A stretch of DNA of 64,000 nucleotides from Polymyxa betae (Eukaryota > Endomyxa > Phytomyxea > Plasmodiophorida > Plasmodiophoridae): assembly GCA_003693705.1 (NCBI GenBank), contig RBZT01000623.1, forward strand, positions 124,001 through 188,000, given 5' to 3'. Below the pieces are notes generated by a model that had not been told where the DNA came from, searched no databases, and was given only the letters and a program-made list of their open reading frames with translations. Below are positions 18,892 through 30,620 of this stretch, piece after piece. Made by a program: the position numbers and the translations under genes. How positions within the stretch are numbered: position 1 is the stretch's first letter; the number at the start of each line of letters is the position of its first letter.

Positions 18892-21800
18892 TTAGTCCAC
18901 TTCTATAAAGTATCTTTGAATGGCTTTCAGCAGGCGCTCGCGATACTCGACCGGGCTGATAACGGTTGGTGACTGCAATCCGAACAAACTCGCCTGGGCC
19001 GTCTTCAGGCGGCTTTCGAGCTTCCGCTCCAACGTATACTGGCTGATGTAGTCGATGACACCGATCGCCAGACGCTGGTTTTCTTGGTCGACTCCAACCA
19101 GGATAGAGTAGTCGATGGAGCCAGGGTTCTGTTGCTGAACGAGGAAATCCGTATCTTGTTCTAATTGCTGAATGAAAGGCCCCAACTGCTGCCGACGTAG
19201 GGCAAATGGCATCCCATTTGTGAAGGTGAACAGGCGATTTTCCTGGCAGCCTGCAGTTCTGAAGCCACTTGACATTCTGGCGCCCTTCAAGTCGAATTCT
19301 GCAGAGACGTCCATTCCGTAAAGAATATTTGGAATAACAATGCAAATGTCAACTTCGTGTCGCATTCGACAGAACAGCAGATTGGAGATAGAGGCCGGCG
19401 TTGTCTTGGAATATTCGAGGCGATAAATACCCAAGATTGGGACTAAGCATGTTTCACCCTTCTGTTGATGCATGTAGGTCAAATATGGGATCGCGTTTGC
19501 CATGAAGATTTTATATTGCCGTTCAGTAAGAGATTTAAGAATCAGGCGCTTATCGTTTGACATGAAGAACCGAGCTCGAGACTTCCCACCATGTTCGTTC
19601 CAGGCAGTGCTTGAGGTCAGCGATGCGATGTATTGCTTATCACTGAGTTTGTACAACTGTTGACGAAGCTGACGAAATTGTCGAGCAAATGCAGCTTTGA
19701 AATTGATTTTAGTGTCGATAGATGCTACGAAAACGTCATTCTGAAAGTGGGAATCGCCATCGTCTCGGCTAGTAGCGCTCTGTCTCGAGCCTTCTTCGAT
19801 GCTTGATTCGGATGCACTTGATTCTGCAGTACAGAATGCAATGTGGGCTTTCGAGGCCAGCATATGAGCGATATGAGACGATAAATCGTCTGGGATAATC
19901 GGTACGATAACATCGTAATGAGATGGTTCGGAATCCATACACGCATTGATAATGGAGACCAGCGATTTCACGAAGAAATCGTGGCAGTGAGAAGCTCGGG
20001 TGGCTTTAACGATTTTTGGCTCTCCGATACTGTCAACAGACCGAGAACGTACTGCAGCAATACTTCGCCTTCGTTTGGTGGATCGCGATCGATACGGAAT
20101 CGTTCGAAACCCGATGGGTTTACTTAGCGCTGATTTTGCAGCATCTGAACTGGCATTTCCATTGTTGACAAAGAGAGATTCTGAACTAACAGTTACATTG
20201 TTGGCAAATAGAGAACCTGCAGTCCAAAAAAAGATTTTCTTTTGAAGCTCCAAACGTGCAAATTCGGAGATGTAATGCGGAGATAAGGCATGCCGATTTT
20301 CGAATCTGGCGATCTTACGCCGAAACCAGGATGTACGGATTAGAACGGCATCCGCCATTGCTTCTCGAGTTGTGCAATCGACATCGAGATGTGAAATTGT
20401 CTCGGTTAGGAACGACAAAAGGGTGTTGATAGAGTGAGTTAGCGATAATGCTTGTGATTGAATCAGCTGCCGATGTTGACGGGCATCTTCGCCAAGAACG
20501 ACCCAGAAGCAGTGAAGATCGTAGGCAAGACATTGCGATGACGAAATGGAGACCGTGACGTCGTTTTGAGCCATGAACCATGTATGGTCGCTGAATAGGC
20601 GATGCTTACAGAGAGGATTGTAGCTGATGGATTGATTAGCTGAGAGCCATGGTCGGAGGAAATCTTGCATCAGGATCCGTTCAGCACCTTTACTTAACAA
20701 AGATATTGGGCTGGTCCTGCAATCGCACGCTTTACATTTCGTCCAGGTCGCGATACGTTTTGCAGCCCGAGCTAATCGATGTGATCCAGCAACCAGATTT
20801 TGAGGGAGACGTTCGACTTTAAACCTGATCTGTCGTTCGTTACGAACAAATACCTGAATATGATCGAAAGGTTGCCCGATCGACACGCAACTCGGACCGC
20901 ACGCTATATTGAAGGCGTTAAAGCAGTCTTGAAGAAATTGCTGCAATGAGAGATCTTCAGTGAATAACTGAACCGAACAGAACTCGGGGATGCTCTTAGG
21001 TTCTGTGGCGACACTTTTTAAACGAATCCGCAGTGAGAGGCCATGATCTTCATCGCTTCCTTCAACGTATTCGCCACAATAATTGTTCATTAACGATGCG
21101 AATGTGATTTGTAAATGAGCGATTGCCGCCAGATCCTTCAATAACGTCAATGCAAGAATTTAGGAGCAGCACAACTCGATACTACCTGAACGGTGTCGGA
21201 GATCCGTTCCACATTGCACATGGCGTCTCCTCGCAAGACAATGGTGATCGCCTGTTCTTCAGGACAATCCGAGAACATCATGAGCGGGCTCGATTCAGTA
21301 TCCTCACCGCTGCGATCTGAAGTCGTCATGGTCTCGACCTGGAACTTTCCACATCTACCCAGCGGGTCGTCTTCCATCTGCTGCTCGATCATCTCTCGAG
21401 TAATGATGGTGGCGCCTGTCGATCGAGAAAGCTGCTGTAATGTCTGATGATCGACCTGTATCACGACAGCGACATCGTGATGGCGAAATATATCTTGAGC
21501 GAGTCGCGGCACAACCGTTGAGCTAACAACAATATCGGGTTCCAGTTGAAGAATTCGCGATGCGAGTCGGCGAATCATGGAACGTTCCTGTGATCGGACT
21601 CGTCTCAATGATAGCAGAACATCTCCATCTTCATAAAGACCAATCGGGAAATCGATCAGAGCAATTGTGGGAGAGAGGATACGTTTCGTCATACGACGAT
21701 GAACGACTATAACATATTAGGAGTTTGCATTCGGTTTCCAATCCTGATCTTTACCGTTTTTTCTTAGAACTATTCCTCGGACTAGGAACGAATCTGCTGG

Positions 21801-22706
21801 GGAGTTGGCACAGGTGGAAATCAAAGATAAATGAGATCGAAGAGAAGTATCTCTGAGAAGATACGCCGCTTGCCTGGAAAGTGAAGTGACGATATCAACG
21901 AAACGAATGGCAAAATCAGGGCCTTCAATGTCGTGAAGTAGATGACAAGCCCGCTCTCTGATTGCTTTCAATTGTCTTTGCATAAAACGTCCCATGACGT
22001 TAACAGCATCCGTGTGTTGAAACTGAATACGATGCGGCGCCGTATCGATCAATCGTAAAGCCGATTGTGGCAGAAGATGATCGATACGATCAATCACGAC
22101 AAGTTTCGATATGAAATTGAGATTATCAACAGGGCACGGTTTGATCCCATATTGCATTGTTTCTGTCCAAGCAAATCGATTACTATCATACGATAGCAAC
22201 GGACGCAGCTCGCGACGAATATCGGATTCTGATCTAGGGCTTTCTTTGCAGGCGAACGAATCAGAGACCAAATGCCGAACGCTAAATCGGCTGGGGACTT
22301 TCCGTTCATAGCAGCTTTTACAAGTACGAAAGCCGCTGATGGAATCCTGTCCAGTTTGCTCTCGTCCCCGATTAGCATATCGAACGAAGCAGCACGAGCT
22401 GCAGAAGATACTGCCGCAGATTCGGCAATGATGACGTCGACGAAACAACGAAAACTTTCGCTTGCATTTGTGGCAGGACATGGTGGCATCATCCGACTCC
22501 CAATAGCCCGATAGCGAAATCTTTTTGCCAGGATTCGAGGCCAAGACGTCGATGTCTTCGCCAGCGAATCCCGAACTCGATTCGGCCGACGTCTCGACAG
22601 ATGAGCGCGACGATTCCGTCGATGCCATATCTGATGACGACGAGCGACAGGGCGTCCGGTTCGAATCGGTTGACATCTCTGCATCTGTTGTAGTATTCAA
22701 CATCAT
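18892..22706 (-). CDS. FAB1: Fab1/PIKfyve phosphatidylinositol-3-phosphate 5-kinase
   Basis: Three exons (22706-21755, 21706-21186, 21135-18892; introns 48 and 50 nt) give 1238 residues in exact phase. The enzyme makes PI(3,5)P2 on endolysosomal membranes. The FYVE zinc finger is at about residues 68-135 with CHKCKRKF, FRRRHHCRICG and CKSCYERK, which binds PI3P. The Cpn60/TCP1-like domain (about 240-490) includes VRGIVLRKNVVHRRM and IALIDFPIGLY. The C-terminal PIPK kinase domain has FMSNDKRLILKSLT, MDVSAEFDLKGA, DYSILVGVD and IGVIDYISQYTLERKLES, the catalytic and activation-loop landmarks. It is shorter than human PIKfyve (about 2100) and lacks a DEP domain. Intron joins restore conserved motifs. 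Confidence 0.92.
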
Positions 22707-23234
22707 AATTTCATGTCATGTGCAGCTGCAGCTGCAGTGGGAAGGCCTCGGGACAACGGGTCGTGCTGGACCCAAATTGCAACGGCCTTAAAAGGTTGCA
22801 GTGACCGTTAACTGCCCCAAGGCTGCATGGATCGTTAACTGCTCTAATGCAGCAGCGCAGTGACCAGTGTTAGCTGCATTCAAGGCTGCCTGCCGATCCC
22901 TACAAAATTCGGTTGCGTTCCGATCGAGCCCCAAGGCCACAAATCCCGATGAAACGGGAATGCTCAAACTTCATGGCAGCGTTAACGACTGCATGTCCAG
23001 GGCAAACTTGTACCGAACGTATCTCATGCTGTCAGCTGAATATGACAATGCAAGTACAGCAATGTTTTAGGCCACGGATCTATTAAAGGCATTTCTCACA
23101 TGTTTAACGTCACAAATCAATGAAATCATAAACAAAGTTAATATTTTCCGGAAAACACTACTGCTTGATACAGTTTATTGGCTGCAATATAGGTGAGTGA
23201 TTCTAATGCCGCCTAGCCAGAATTTCAGCTTAGA
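22707..23234. other. Intergenic stretch
   Basis: Contains CAGCTG/TGCAG-rich short repeats around 22720-22880 (GCAGCTGCAGCTGCAG is self-complementary). Open frames here have poor coding character. No gene is supported. Confidence 0.35.
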
Positions 23235-26200
23235 CTAAACCCGAGCCATTCGGCTCCAGTCGTCAAGAGTGACGGTTGACAGGAGAGAGCCCAAAGCCAG
23301 CTTAGAAACGATTCTGTTATCGAGAAGGTCCTCTTCTTCCGAGCCGTTCTTGCCAATATTACAGTGGAAACGGCCAAGAGCTAAGCGAGACAATTTGCTG
23401 TTGTTCTGGTTCTTTAAGGCGTCAGCCAGAGATGCCTTCTAGACAAAATTTTAGGAAAACCAAGTTTTAAATGCAACAGAAGTATTACCTGGACCGAAGA
23501 GAGTCTTGTTATATTCAGCTCTGAGGCGTCTAATTCCCACAAGAACTCATTACTTCGTATCGCGGTTTGGAGAATGCCGAGAAAATCGGGTGCCGCTCCG
23601 TCGCTATCTAAACTCGAGCCTTCTGCATCATGACATGGAGCTAAGCCAGGAATACGAATGCGCAAAAGATGATCCCTATGCGCCCAATCAATAACGGTCA
23701 AAACCTCTCAATCAACCAAGACTTAATGAGAAAAACGTGACTATAAGTGACAAAATCTATAGAGCTGCTCACGAATTAGATTGAATGAGCTGCGCAATCG
23801 TTAGCAAGCTGCCATAATCAGCCGTGTTCCCAGCAAGATCAAGAACTTGAAATCTCTTATGTCTGGTCGCAATCTCACATAGATCCTTGTAATTAGTATC
23901 GGTGAGAGCGCAGTTAGACAGAACCAGGACCTGGACACGCCTCATGGCTTCTAAAAACCCTTGAAAAGAAAGTTCGTCGCCGAGACGGCAGCCATCCAGA
24001 CATAATTGCTCCAAGTTACAATATGGATCGGAAATGGCCAGTGTCAGCGCCCTGACTCCTTGGCTGAACAGACAGGCTTGCGAAATATCCAATAATTGAA
24101 TTGAAGGAATCGTGGTATTTGTAGGGAGGTTGTCCCAACTTATGTACGGCCCACCTAAATTCACACGAACCAAATTGATTGAGCTCAAAATCAACGACAC
24201 ATCAGCAGATGATAGTTGGCATCCGAACAGATTCAATGTTGTCAGATTGGGATGTCGTACTATGTCATCGATGAAATTATCACGTTGGGCAGGCAGGACA
24301 TGATTCGATAGATCCAGATGTGTTAAAGTTGAAGCGAACGTCGTCGAATTCTCAAGATCAGTTAACGTAGATAATTTGTTGTCATGTGAGATAGAGGCAA
24401 TAGCGATATTGCCTTTCGATAATAAATTGAGGTATGGCCCCAATAAATCGTTGTTGTTGCCGGTGAGATCGATCTTGATTAATGCAGGTAAAGATACCAA
24501 GTCTTGAGCCAAGTTAGCAAGACTCTGAGCTGAAGCCTGAGCATTATGCGCGATGTTCAGCGATGACAAGGACAACATTGAATGAAGCCACTGCCCTAAC
24601 AAATTCATTCCGTTGTCAGAAATATCGCAGTTTTGGAGGTTAATCTTCTGAAGCTGGCAGCCAATGGCAGTCTGTACCAATTGTTCGACGCCATTGTCGC
24701 CCAGATGATTCTCACTCAAATCAAGCGATATGAGAATCGCGTTCGATGCCAGGCTCTTGCCAATTTGCTGCAGAGCGAAATGATCGAAACCAGGGCTAAG
24801 TTCGCTGCAGGAAAACTGGATTGACTGCAATGATTTTGTAGATGCGAATGCTAGAAACAAAGGACGGGCATGACTCAATCGGTTACGGGACAGATCGACG
24901 CCGATTAGGTTGACGGATTCAGCGACAAGACGAGCTAAGGAGAGTGCCATCTCGCCGTCAGCAATGATGTCAGTATTGGATAGATCCAGGTACTTCAGCG
25001 ATGTGGATTTTGCCGCTGATTGCAACAATCGTTGAAACTGCCAGCTCTCTCCCACCTGGTTGTTACCAAAATCAGTATTTGCTGGAAATTTTGAGACGTC
25101 TAAGCAGTCTCAAGCATAAAAAAGAGAACAATCGAAAGCTGCAGTGTTGGCAACATTTTGACTAGGAAATAGAAACCGAGAAGTTTGGCAAGAAACTGAG
25201 AACCAACTTTGGTTTTGCCTCCTTCTGGAATCTGAACCATAGGAGCCTGCCCCAACCGATTATCGCTTAAACACAACGTCGTCAGGACAGGAGACGATTC
25301 AATGAGTTCAGCGATAAAATCTGAATCCTCATAAGACAAATGGCATCCTTGCAGAGTGATATGCTGAATATTCGCCCTTGGAAGGCGGCGAAAGGCAGCG
25401 TATAAACCCAAAGGCATCGAAGACCAACGATTCAGTTCCAGGCAGTGGCGCAGCGTTAATGACGTTATGGTCGGTGATTCCAGAACGGCGTCGGCGACAG
25501 CTTTGAGGCCGACAATCCCAATCGGAATCCTATCGATAGTGAGCGATTGGAGAGGTCGAGAGCGCGCCTGCCGAAGAAATGGCTCCCATGCCGAAACGAA
25601 TCCGCTTTCGGCGCAGCGGTACCAGAACTTGTCGACATCGCGATCGATATCGACAGCAGAGCGGTTATGACGTGGATGGCGGCTATCGGCGTCGAGACCT
25701 TCCAGCGAATAATCGTGCTCGCCGTGTGCTATTTCGGTCTACAGAATAACATTTGAATAATAAACACATTCAAAAAGGAAACATTAAAGACACAGAAGAG
25801 GCCGCACAAAGGTTGAAGGAGGGTTAAAATCGTCTTGGTTGAAACAAAGGGTCATTTGACTCATACCTGAAGAATCTCATCGCTTGTGACATGTTCCTGA
25901 TCGAGATGTTCGAGGTCGGAGAGCAGAAACACGAGATCGGATCGGTAATGTTCGACACCGGTGACAGCATTGCCTTTCAAGTTCAGATCCCGTAACAATG
26001 CCAAATCTGACAGATCCGCCAGCGCCAACAGCGACTCGATGGCATTATCGGCCAGGTCTAGTACGGCCAGATTCGGGAAGCAATCACTGATCTCGCCGAC
26101 ATGATTGATCCGGTTCCCGGAAGCATCCACGTATCGAAGCGACGAAATTGGCTCGGCAATTTGCAAGGTGGTTAAGGCGTTGTTTGAGATTTTTAAATGG

Positions 26201-26715
26201 GTTAAGTAAGAAGAACCTTGAAGACCTTCAAGATCGGTTATGTGATTGTGAGATACGTTCAGCATCTGTAAATTCGATAAAGATTGACACCAATTCACTG
26301 ATATCAGCGAATTCGACTGTAAATTCAAGTCGGTGATATATCGATATCTTGCAATATCGCCGCGTATTGACCCGATCTCGTTGAATGATAGATCGACCTT
26401 CGTCAATAGACGAGGATAGGCATCGCCATCGACACCATTGCCGAAATCAGGGAACTCTATCAATGCGTTGTGCGACGCGATCAAAACTCGCAGCTGCTCT
26501 AGCGGCGTCAACGCCTTCAGCGATCCGATCCGATTCGACGAGACATCGATCGACCGCAGGAATGTAAACTGAGACAATGGTGACAGGTCCCGTATAAAGC
26601 TGGAGCTCAGATCCAATGACACTCTCTCATGCTTATGGGTGCTCGACGATATCGAGATCGTCGACAGACGATTTGCGATCTGCTCTTCAGTAATCGTCCC
26701 ATTATTGTAGAGCAT
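23235..26715 (-). CDS. Very long leucine-rich-repeat protein (SDS22-type then RI-type repeats)
   Basis: About 1050 residues in at least five exons. The N-terminal part (26715-25867) has short SDS22-like repeats: SLDLSSSFIRDLSPLSQF, LRSIDVSSNRIGSLKAL, LQMLNVSHNHITDLEGLQG and an LRR-cap (VFLLSDLEHLDQE). An intron of about 120 nt (GTATGAG...TGTAG) continues in frame into longer ribonuclease-inhibitor-like repeats: LTTLCLSDNRLG, LKYLDLSNTDI, LISLDLSENHLGDNG, LTTLNLFGCQLSSAD, FQVLDLAGNTADYGS. The C-terminal exons end DDWSRMARV at 23235. No kinase, GTPase, transmembrane or signal sequence is seen. Joining two LRR classes in one chain is unusual; the join rests on canonical splice sites and unbroken phase. 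Confidence 0.7.
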
Positions 26716-26824
26716 GACGATGCAATTTTATTCCAGTCTGCATCTGGTTCTGTGACCAGTCGCAGAACGCATCATCATGGGCCAGCACGACGAGATCTGG
26801 TGGTTGAAAGGTCCAAACTTAGTA

Positions 26825-27437
26825 TCAGAAGGTTTCCGATTTGGCGGCAGGCGAGACGATTCGGAGGCGGTCTTGAAGCTGAAGCGACTTAAGCAAAATG
26901 TTGAATCGGGTTCTCATTAATAAAATTCGGCTAGAGAGTGAATGGTCTTTGTCTAAGGTAATCGCTGCCTGGCGAGTCTGTTCGATTGACAATTGTAGCT
27001 GCTGCAAGGCTCTCTCGGTTCTAAGCTATGATGTTAGTCGAGTGCGCTGTAGATGAAGAGAGATCCGACCTGGGGCTCAGCTCGATTATTTGGCGATTGC
27101 CCAGGTCGGTGACGGAATGGGCGAATCCTGAATAGTATCCAGCTTCGAAGCCAACACGCTTAGCCAGAGCTTGACCATGATTTCGAGCTGAATCGATCAA
27201 GGCCTGGCGAGCACACGAGACTCTAAACCGAAATGAATAATCGTGATCAGGAGAGAAATTGCAACTGGTTCACCCTTGATCATATCCAATTTTGACGAAG
27301 GTCTCTTCCAGATTCAGAATCTCGTCGAATCCTTCAACAATGTCATCAGTGATGTTCGCCTCCATCGATGACAGACCGCGCCCATCAAAGTTAGTCCGGA
27401 ACGGGGAAATCCAATCGGATTTTGTGTCTGAACTCAT
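26825..27437 (-). CDS. LTO1: LTO1/ORAOV1-like protein
   Basis: Three exons starting MSSDTKSDWISPFRTNF at 27437. The family core appears as EGFDEILNLEETFVKIGYDQG, then after an intron RQALIDSARNHGQALAKRVG, FEAGYYSGFAHSV, the degenerate repeated-Gly (GX3) pattern of LTO1. A last exon encodes a helical region (TERALQQLQLSIEQTRQ) ending at 26825. In yeast and humans LTO1, with YAE1, recruits the cytosolic Fe-S targeting complex to ABCE1, needed for ribosome biogenesis and recycling. The C-terminal extension is consistent with family length. No YAE1 is in the window. Confidence 0.72.
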
Positions 27438-28067
27438 TTCTTACAAAGAAAGCTAAGCATTTCGTAGCTACTGTATATCTATCTGATTTCATATTTTTCA
27501 AACTGAAGTCTGTAATTTGGTTTTTTGAATTCCAGTGTGTTGACATTTTGTTGGGAATTGTTTTTGCCGGCCAGCGAGACCTTGGCCGCCGGTACTTCTA
27601 GATTCCAGTAAGGCGGAATGGTACCAAAACCGGTAGTAGGATCTTTACAACTAAGATCGGGCTATGTGGATTGGATTGGATTGGATTCGACTAGTTTAGG
27701 TGATTATAAACCAGGGCGGTGATCTTTCTCATAACACCGGGCTCTGCGATCGAAGTCGTAACGTAACAACTTCGCGGGATGCTCAGAGTTCTCTGAAATT
27801 CAGAGATACCGGAATGTCACCCTTCCACGGCAACATTTATGAAGGCGTTGCCTGATCGGGCTATGTGCAGGAAGTCTCTGTACCGCCTTTAGCAATGCGA
27901 ACCAGAGAAATCCAATCCAATCCTTCTAGATGAAGGTGAGGGTGCTCTTTGGCTCAAATATTGAGTCCAGCGCGGTTAGCACGCTGCGCCGATCGTAACG
28001 ACGTGACGGTGTCGGACACGTTGCATCGCTGGACAGTGGAGAGAGGTCAGACATGACACATGCCAGT
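27438..28067. other. Gene-poor stretch with dispersed repeats
   Basis: No coding frame is supported. It contains a 14-nt direct repeat GATCGGGCTATGTG (27655 and 27854), (GGATT)4 at 27668-27687 and the complementary (AATCC) array near 27910-27924. These could be remnants of a small mobile element; see findings. Confidence 0.4.
27668..27687. repeat. (GGATT)4 tandem microsatellite
   Basis: Four perfect GGATT units; complementary AATCC units lie about 240 bases downstream, and again at 42276-42299. Confidence 0.75.
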
Positions 28068-28089
28068 CAGTTGAGGGTTTGCTCAACTG
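28068..28089. promoter_or_regulatory. Perfect palindromic hairpin upstream of membrane-protein gene
   Basis: CAGTTGAG - 6-nt loop - CTCAACTG lies about 93 bases before the start at 28182. One arm with the same loop (GGTTTGTTCAACTG) recurs about 110 bases upstream of the paralogue at 30106. A shared regulatory element is inferred. Confidence 0.45.
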
Positions 28090-28181
28090 TCACATGGGGG
28101 AACCCTCGCCCCTTGTGTGCTTTATCATGTCATGTTGGTCATTTTCAAAACTAACTGCATCCGTTGGTTCATTCATCGCCA

Positions 28182-28654
28182 ATGCTTATGAAGCTTACGA
28201 TCATGATGGCGCTTGTCCTGCTGACCCTCGGGGTCTCAGCGTCAGACGGGTGTAAGTAATTTCACGTTATTGATCAACTACAAGTTTAAACATCTCTGTT
28301 ATAGATGATAGGCGTCCGAGATCATATACACCCACTCTACAATCTAAGATGATTAACTATGTTCTTTTTCCTATCGTGGCGCCACTAACGATCGTTTATC
28401 TGGTGATGAAGATCCTTTATGCTGACAGACTTGGCCTGTGGCTGAAATTGCTGTCTCTGGCTGGTGTCGGATACTTGCTCTGCCTACTGGTTTTTATGTG
28501 GCTTTATTACCAAACTGTTTCAGTCCTTCGACTATTCGCAACAGTGTCAGATGTCTGCAGTACATTCACAATACGCGATGTTGTTAGGGTTCTAATTGGA
28601 GCACCTAAAGCAACGTTCTTGTCTCTCCGAGAAATCTGCCGCGGAGACCCTTAA
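28182..28654 (+). CDS. Small signal-peptide/membrane protein, lineage-specific family copy 1
   Basis: Two exons (28182-28251, 28305-28654; 53-nt intron with GTAAGT donor) give 139 residues. MLMKLTIMMALVLLTLGVSA is a typical cleavable signal peptide; the intron splits just after the predicted cleavage region. The mature part has two hydrophobic helices (INYVLFPIVAPLTIVYLVMK and LLSLAGVGYLLCLLVFMWLYY, separated by YADRLGLWLK) and a soluble tail. The copy at 30106-30620 shares signal peptide, intron position and phase, the LFP-x3-PL-x-IVYL motif and the SLAG-x-GYL motif, so they are paralogues. No family is recognised. The product probably sits in the secretory pathway or at the plasma membrane. 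Confidence 0.65.
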
Positions 28655-28725
28655 CCGCAAGTCTAAAACAAGCCAGAGACTCAAACTGTTATGTTTAATA
28701 CAAGTGCATTAAGAGCGGGAGTTTG

Positions 28726-28816
28726 CATTCTAATGAGATCTTAGTAAGTCGCCGCATTGGGGCATCTACTTTACCGAAAAAGTACAGTAGATGCCCTGTT
28801 ATCATGTATTAGAATG
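28726..28816. repeat. Nested inverted repeats (possible foldback element or structured RNA)
   Basis: Inner perfect 11-bp arms GGGCATCTACT (28760-28770) and AGTAGATGCCC (28786-28796) enclose 15 nt. Outer arms CATTCTAAT (28726-28734) and ATTAGAATG (28808-28816) are also complementary. It lies about 70-160 bases after the stop of the membrane-protein gene. Confidence 0.6.
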
Positions 28817-29578
28817 AAAAAGAGAAAAAAGTTAGTATCAGACGAATTGAGGTTAGCATAGCCTGTGAATATGGAAGATGGTTGTTCATGTAGAGCGCTG
28901 CATTATTGGATGACAACGGTCTATCAGCCTAGAATCAACAACGTGTAATTGATATTTTGTTCTGTAGTGCGCTGCAGTGTCTCCCTAAACCCGATACTTA
29001 TCTGGATTTTTTCTGGTACAAGGAGGTGCCTTTTCAGACTGAAAAACATCGAGTGCCCTGAGTTCGTGAGCTGAGCTGAAGGGGGAAGAATCGTCACCTA
29101 CCTGGAGCTCTGAGCTTCCTTCATTCCAAAAAGGTGCGGGGGTGACGTTTAAAGGAACGGCCAACCTGAGAGGCCAATGTGGCTTTTCTAGCTGTCAAGA
29201 CCTTCTCGTAGCTCGCCTTTGCAGATGTTTGTCAAAATTTCGGATTCTAAAGTCTACCAACGTCTCTTCTATTCGCCAATGAAGTGTTATTCACAAGCAT
29301 ATGGGTGCAAATTTCGGGTTTTTTAGTCTTGAAATCGTCAAAATGACGCTGGTAAGCTTTTCAGACCACATATGCCCTCATATCTCGCAAGTCAGAGATT
29401 GTTTGGGTCGCTAAATCCCAATCTATGATCTATGTTTGGGAACATTTACGTCTCTTATTTTGCAGACGAAGATATCCCTTTGGAAGATGAAGAGAGTTAT
29501 CTGTCTGCTAGATAGCTGTGGTGGCAATCGGGAACGTTCATTAGGATTGTAGGATCGTGAATACGAACAAGCCATGCT

Positions 29579-29854
29579 ATGGTTGATGTTTCGCTAAAGG
29601 GAGGCAATGCAGAGAGCAGTTTCAATGTCATCCGCAAACTGTATCGTACAGGAAACAAACGTAAAAGTTTGAAACACTACCGCACGGAAATGCCATCTGA
29701 TCGGCTTCGCGCTTTGGAAACAGCGCCGCCTGTTGACAAAAATCAACGAGCGAAACCAATCGAATCTACCGGTAATCCAATCCAAATGCCATCTGATGTC
29801 GATGAAGTTTCAGTGCAAATAAAGCATGGTGAGCTAACTGGAGAGCAGCATTAA
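29579..29854 (+). CDS. Doubtful small open frame, 91 codons
   Basis: The frame encodes a basic, soluble sequence (VIRKLYRTGNKRKSLKHYR then PSDRLRALETAPPVDKNQRA). There is no signal peptide, no family match, and no obvious splice partners. Its composition is protein-like, but a chance frame cannot be excluded. Confidence 0.2.
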   Translation: MVDVSLKGGNAESSFNVIRKLYRTGNKRKSLKHYRTEMPSDRLRALETAPPVDKNQRAKPIESTGNPIQMPSDVDEVSVQIKHGELTGEQH

Positions 29855-30105
29855 CAGTCCACAATCGTAAACTGACCAACAGGAGCCATTTGACAAGATT
29901 CTTACTACTGTGCCAGTAGCGACGTGCCGCGTTGCATTGATGGAGGTCAGGGACACTTTAGATGACTGGAGCTACAGTAGAGCTAGGGTTTGTTCAACTG
30001 CAGCGCTAGGGAAACTTGTGCGCACATGACGCCGCAGCCCTTTCCATGTCATCGGCTCGTCATTAAAATAAATCGTGCCGACATCCAGGTCATCCGTTGG
30101 TCGTT

Positions 30106-30620
30106 ATGAAAACCGTTTTCATCATCACGCTCTCGATGCTGGTCATGGCTATGGCTTCGCCAAACGGTATCGTTTCAACTCTGTCATTCGAACCCAATTC
30201 ATGTCTGTCGATGCAGATAAGTCAGCCTTGGTGACTTTGGAGAAAGACATAATTGCATACTTCCTGTTTCCGGTTTTAATACCTCTTGGTATCATTTATC
30301 TGATATCTAAGGTATTCGCAAGCAGTATGGGTGTGGGAATGAAGCTAGCATCCCTAGCCGGTATCGGGTATTTGACCTTTTTGGTCCCCGCTCTCTTCCT
30401 GGGGTTCACATGGTTCGGATTATTCGGAAGACGTGCTTGGGTTGCTTTATGGCACGAGTACTCAATCCCAATGATAATCTTGCTTGTCGTGAGAAGCATA
30501 CCATTATACTTATTTCTTTATGGACCTTATTGGTCATTCATATTCCTTAAAGGGATATGTACCTGCTTATTCCCTAAGTTCACTGATTTTATAACTTCGA
30601 TGGCTGAGAAAAGCGCATAA
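30106..30620 (+). CDS. Small signal-peptide/membrane protein, lineage-specific family copy 2
   Basis: Two exons (30106-30166, 30217-30620; 50-nt intron, phase 1 as in copy 1) give 154 residues. The signal peptide is MKTVFIITLSMLVMAMASPN. The mature chain has IIAYFLFPVLIPLGIIYLIS, then KLASLAGIGYLTFLVPALFL, and further hydrophobic segments (IPMIILLVVRSIPLYLFLYG), so three to four membrane passes. It shares LFP-x3-PL-x-IxYL and SLAGxGYL with the copy at 28182. No known family is recognised. Upstream DNA also shares TCATCCGTTGGT-like words with copy 1, consistent with duplication of gene plus promoter. Confidence 0.65.

Larger units (their letters stand above)
28655..30105. other. Gene-poor interval between the two paralogues
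   Basis: About 1.45 kb. It holds nested inverted repeats at 28726-28816 (separate entry) and one weak plus-strand frame at 29579-29854. The rest has no supportable gene. Confidence 0.4.

Noticed and set aside
28590..28610. TTAGGG-like word in the membrane-protein gene
   Set aside because: It is a single unit inside coding sequence; chance is enough.
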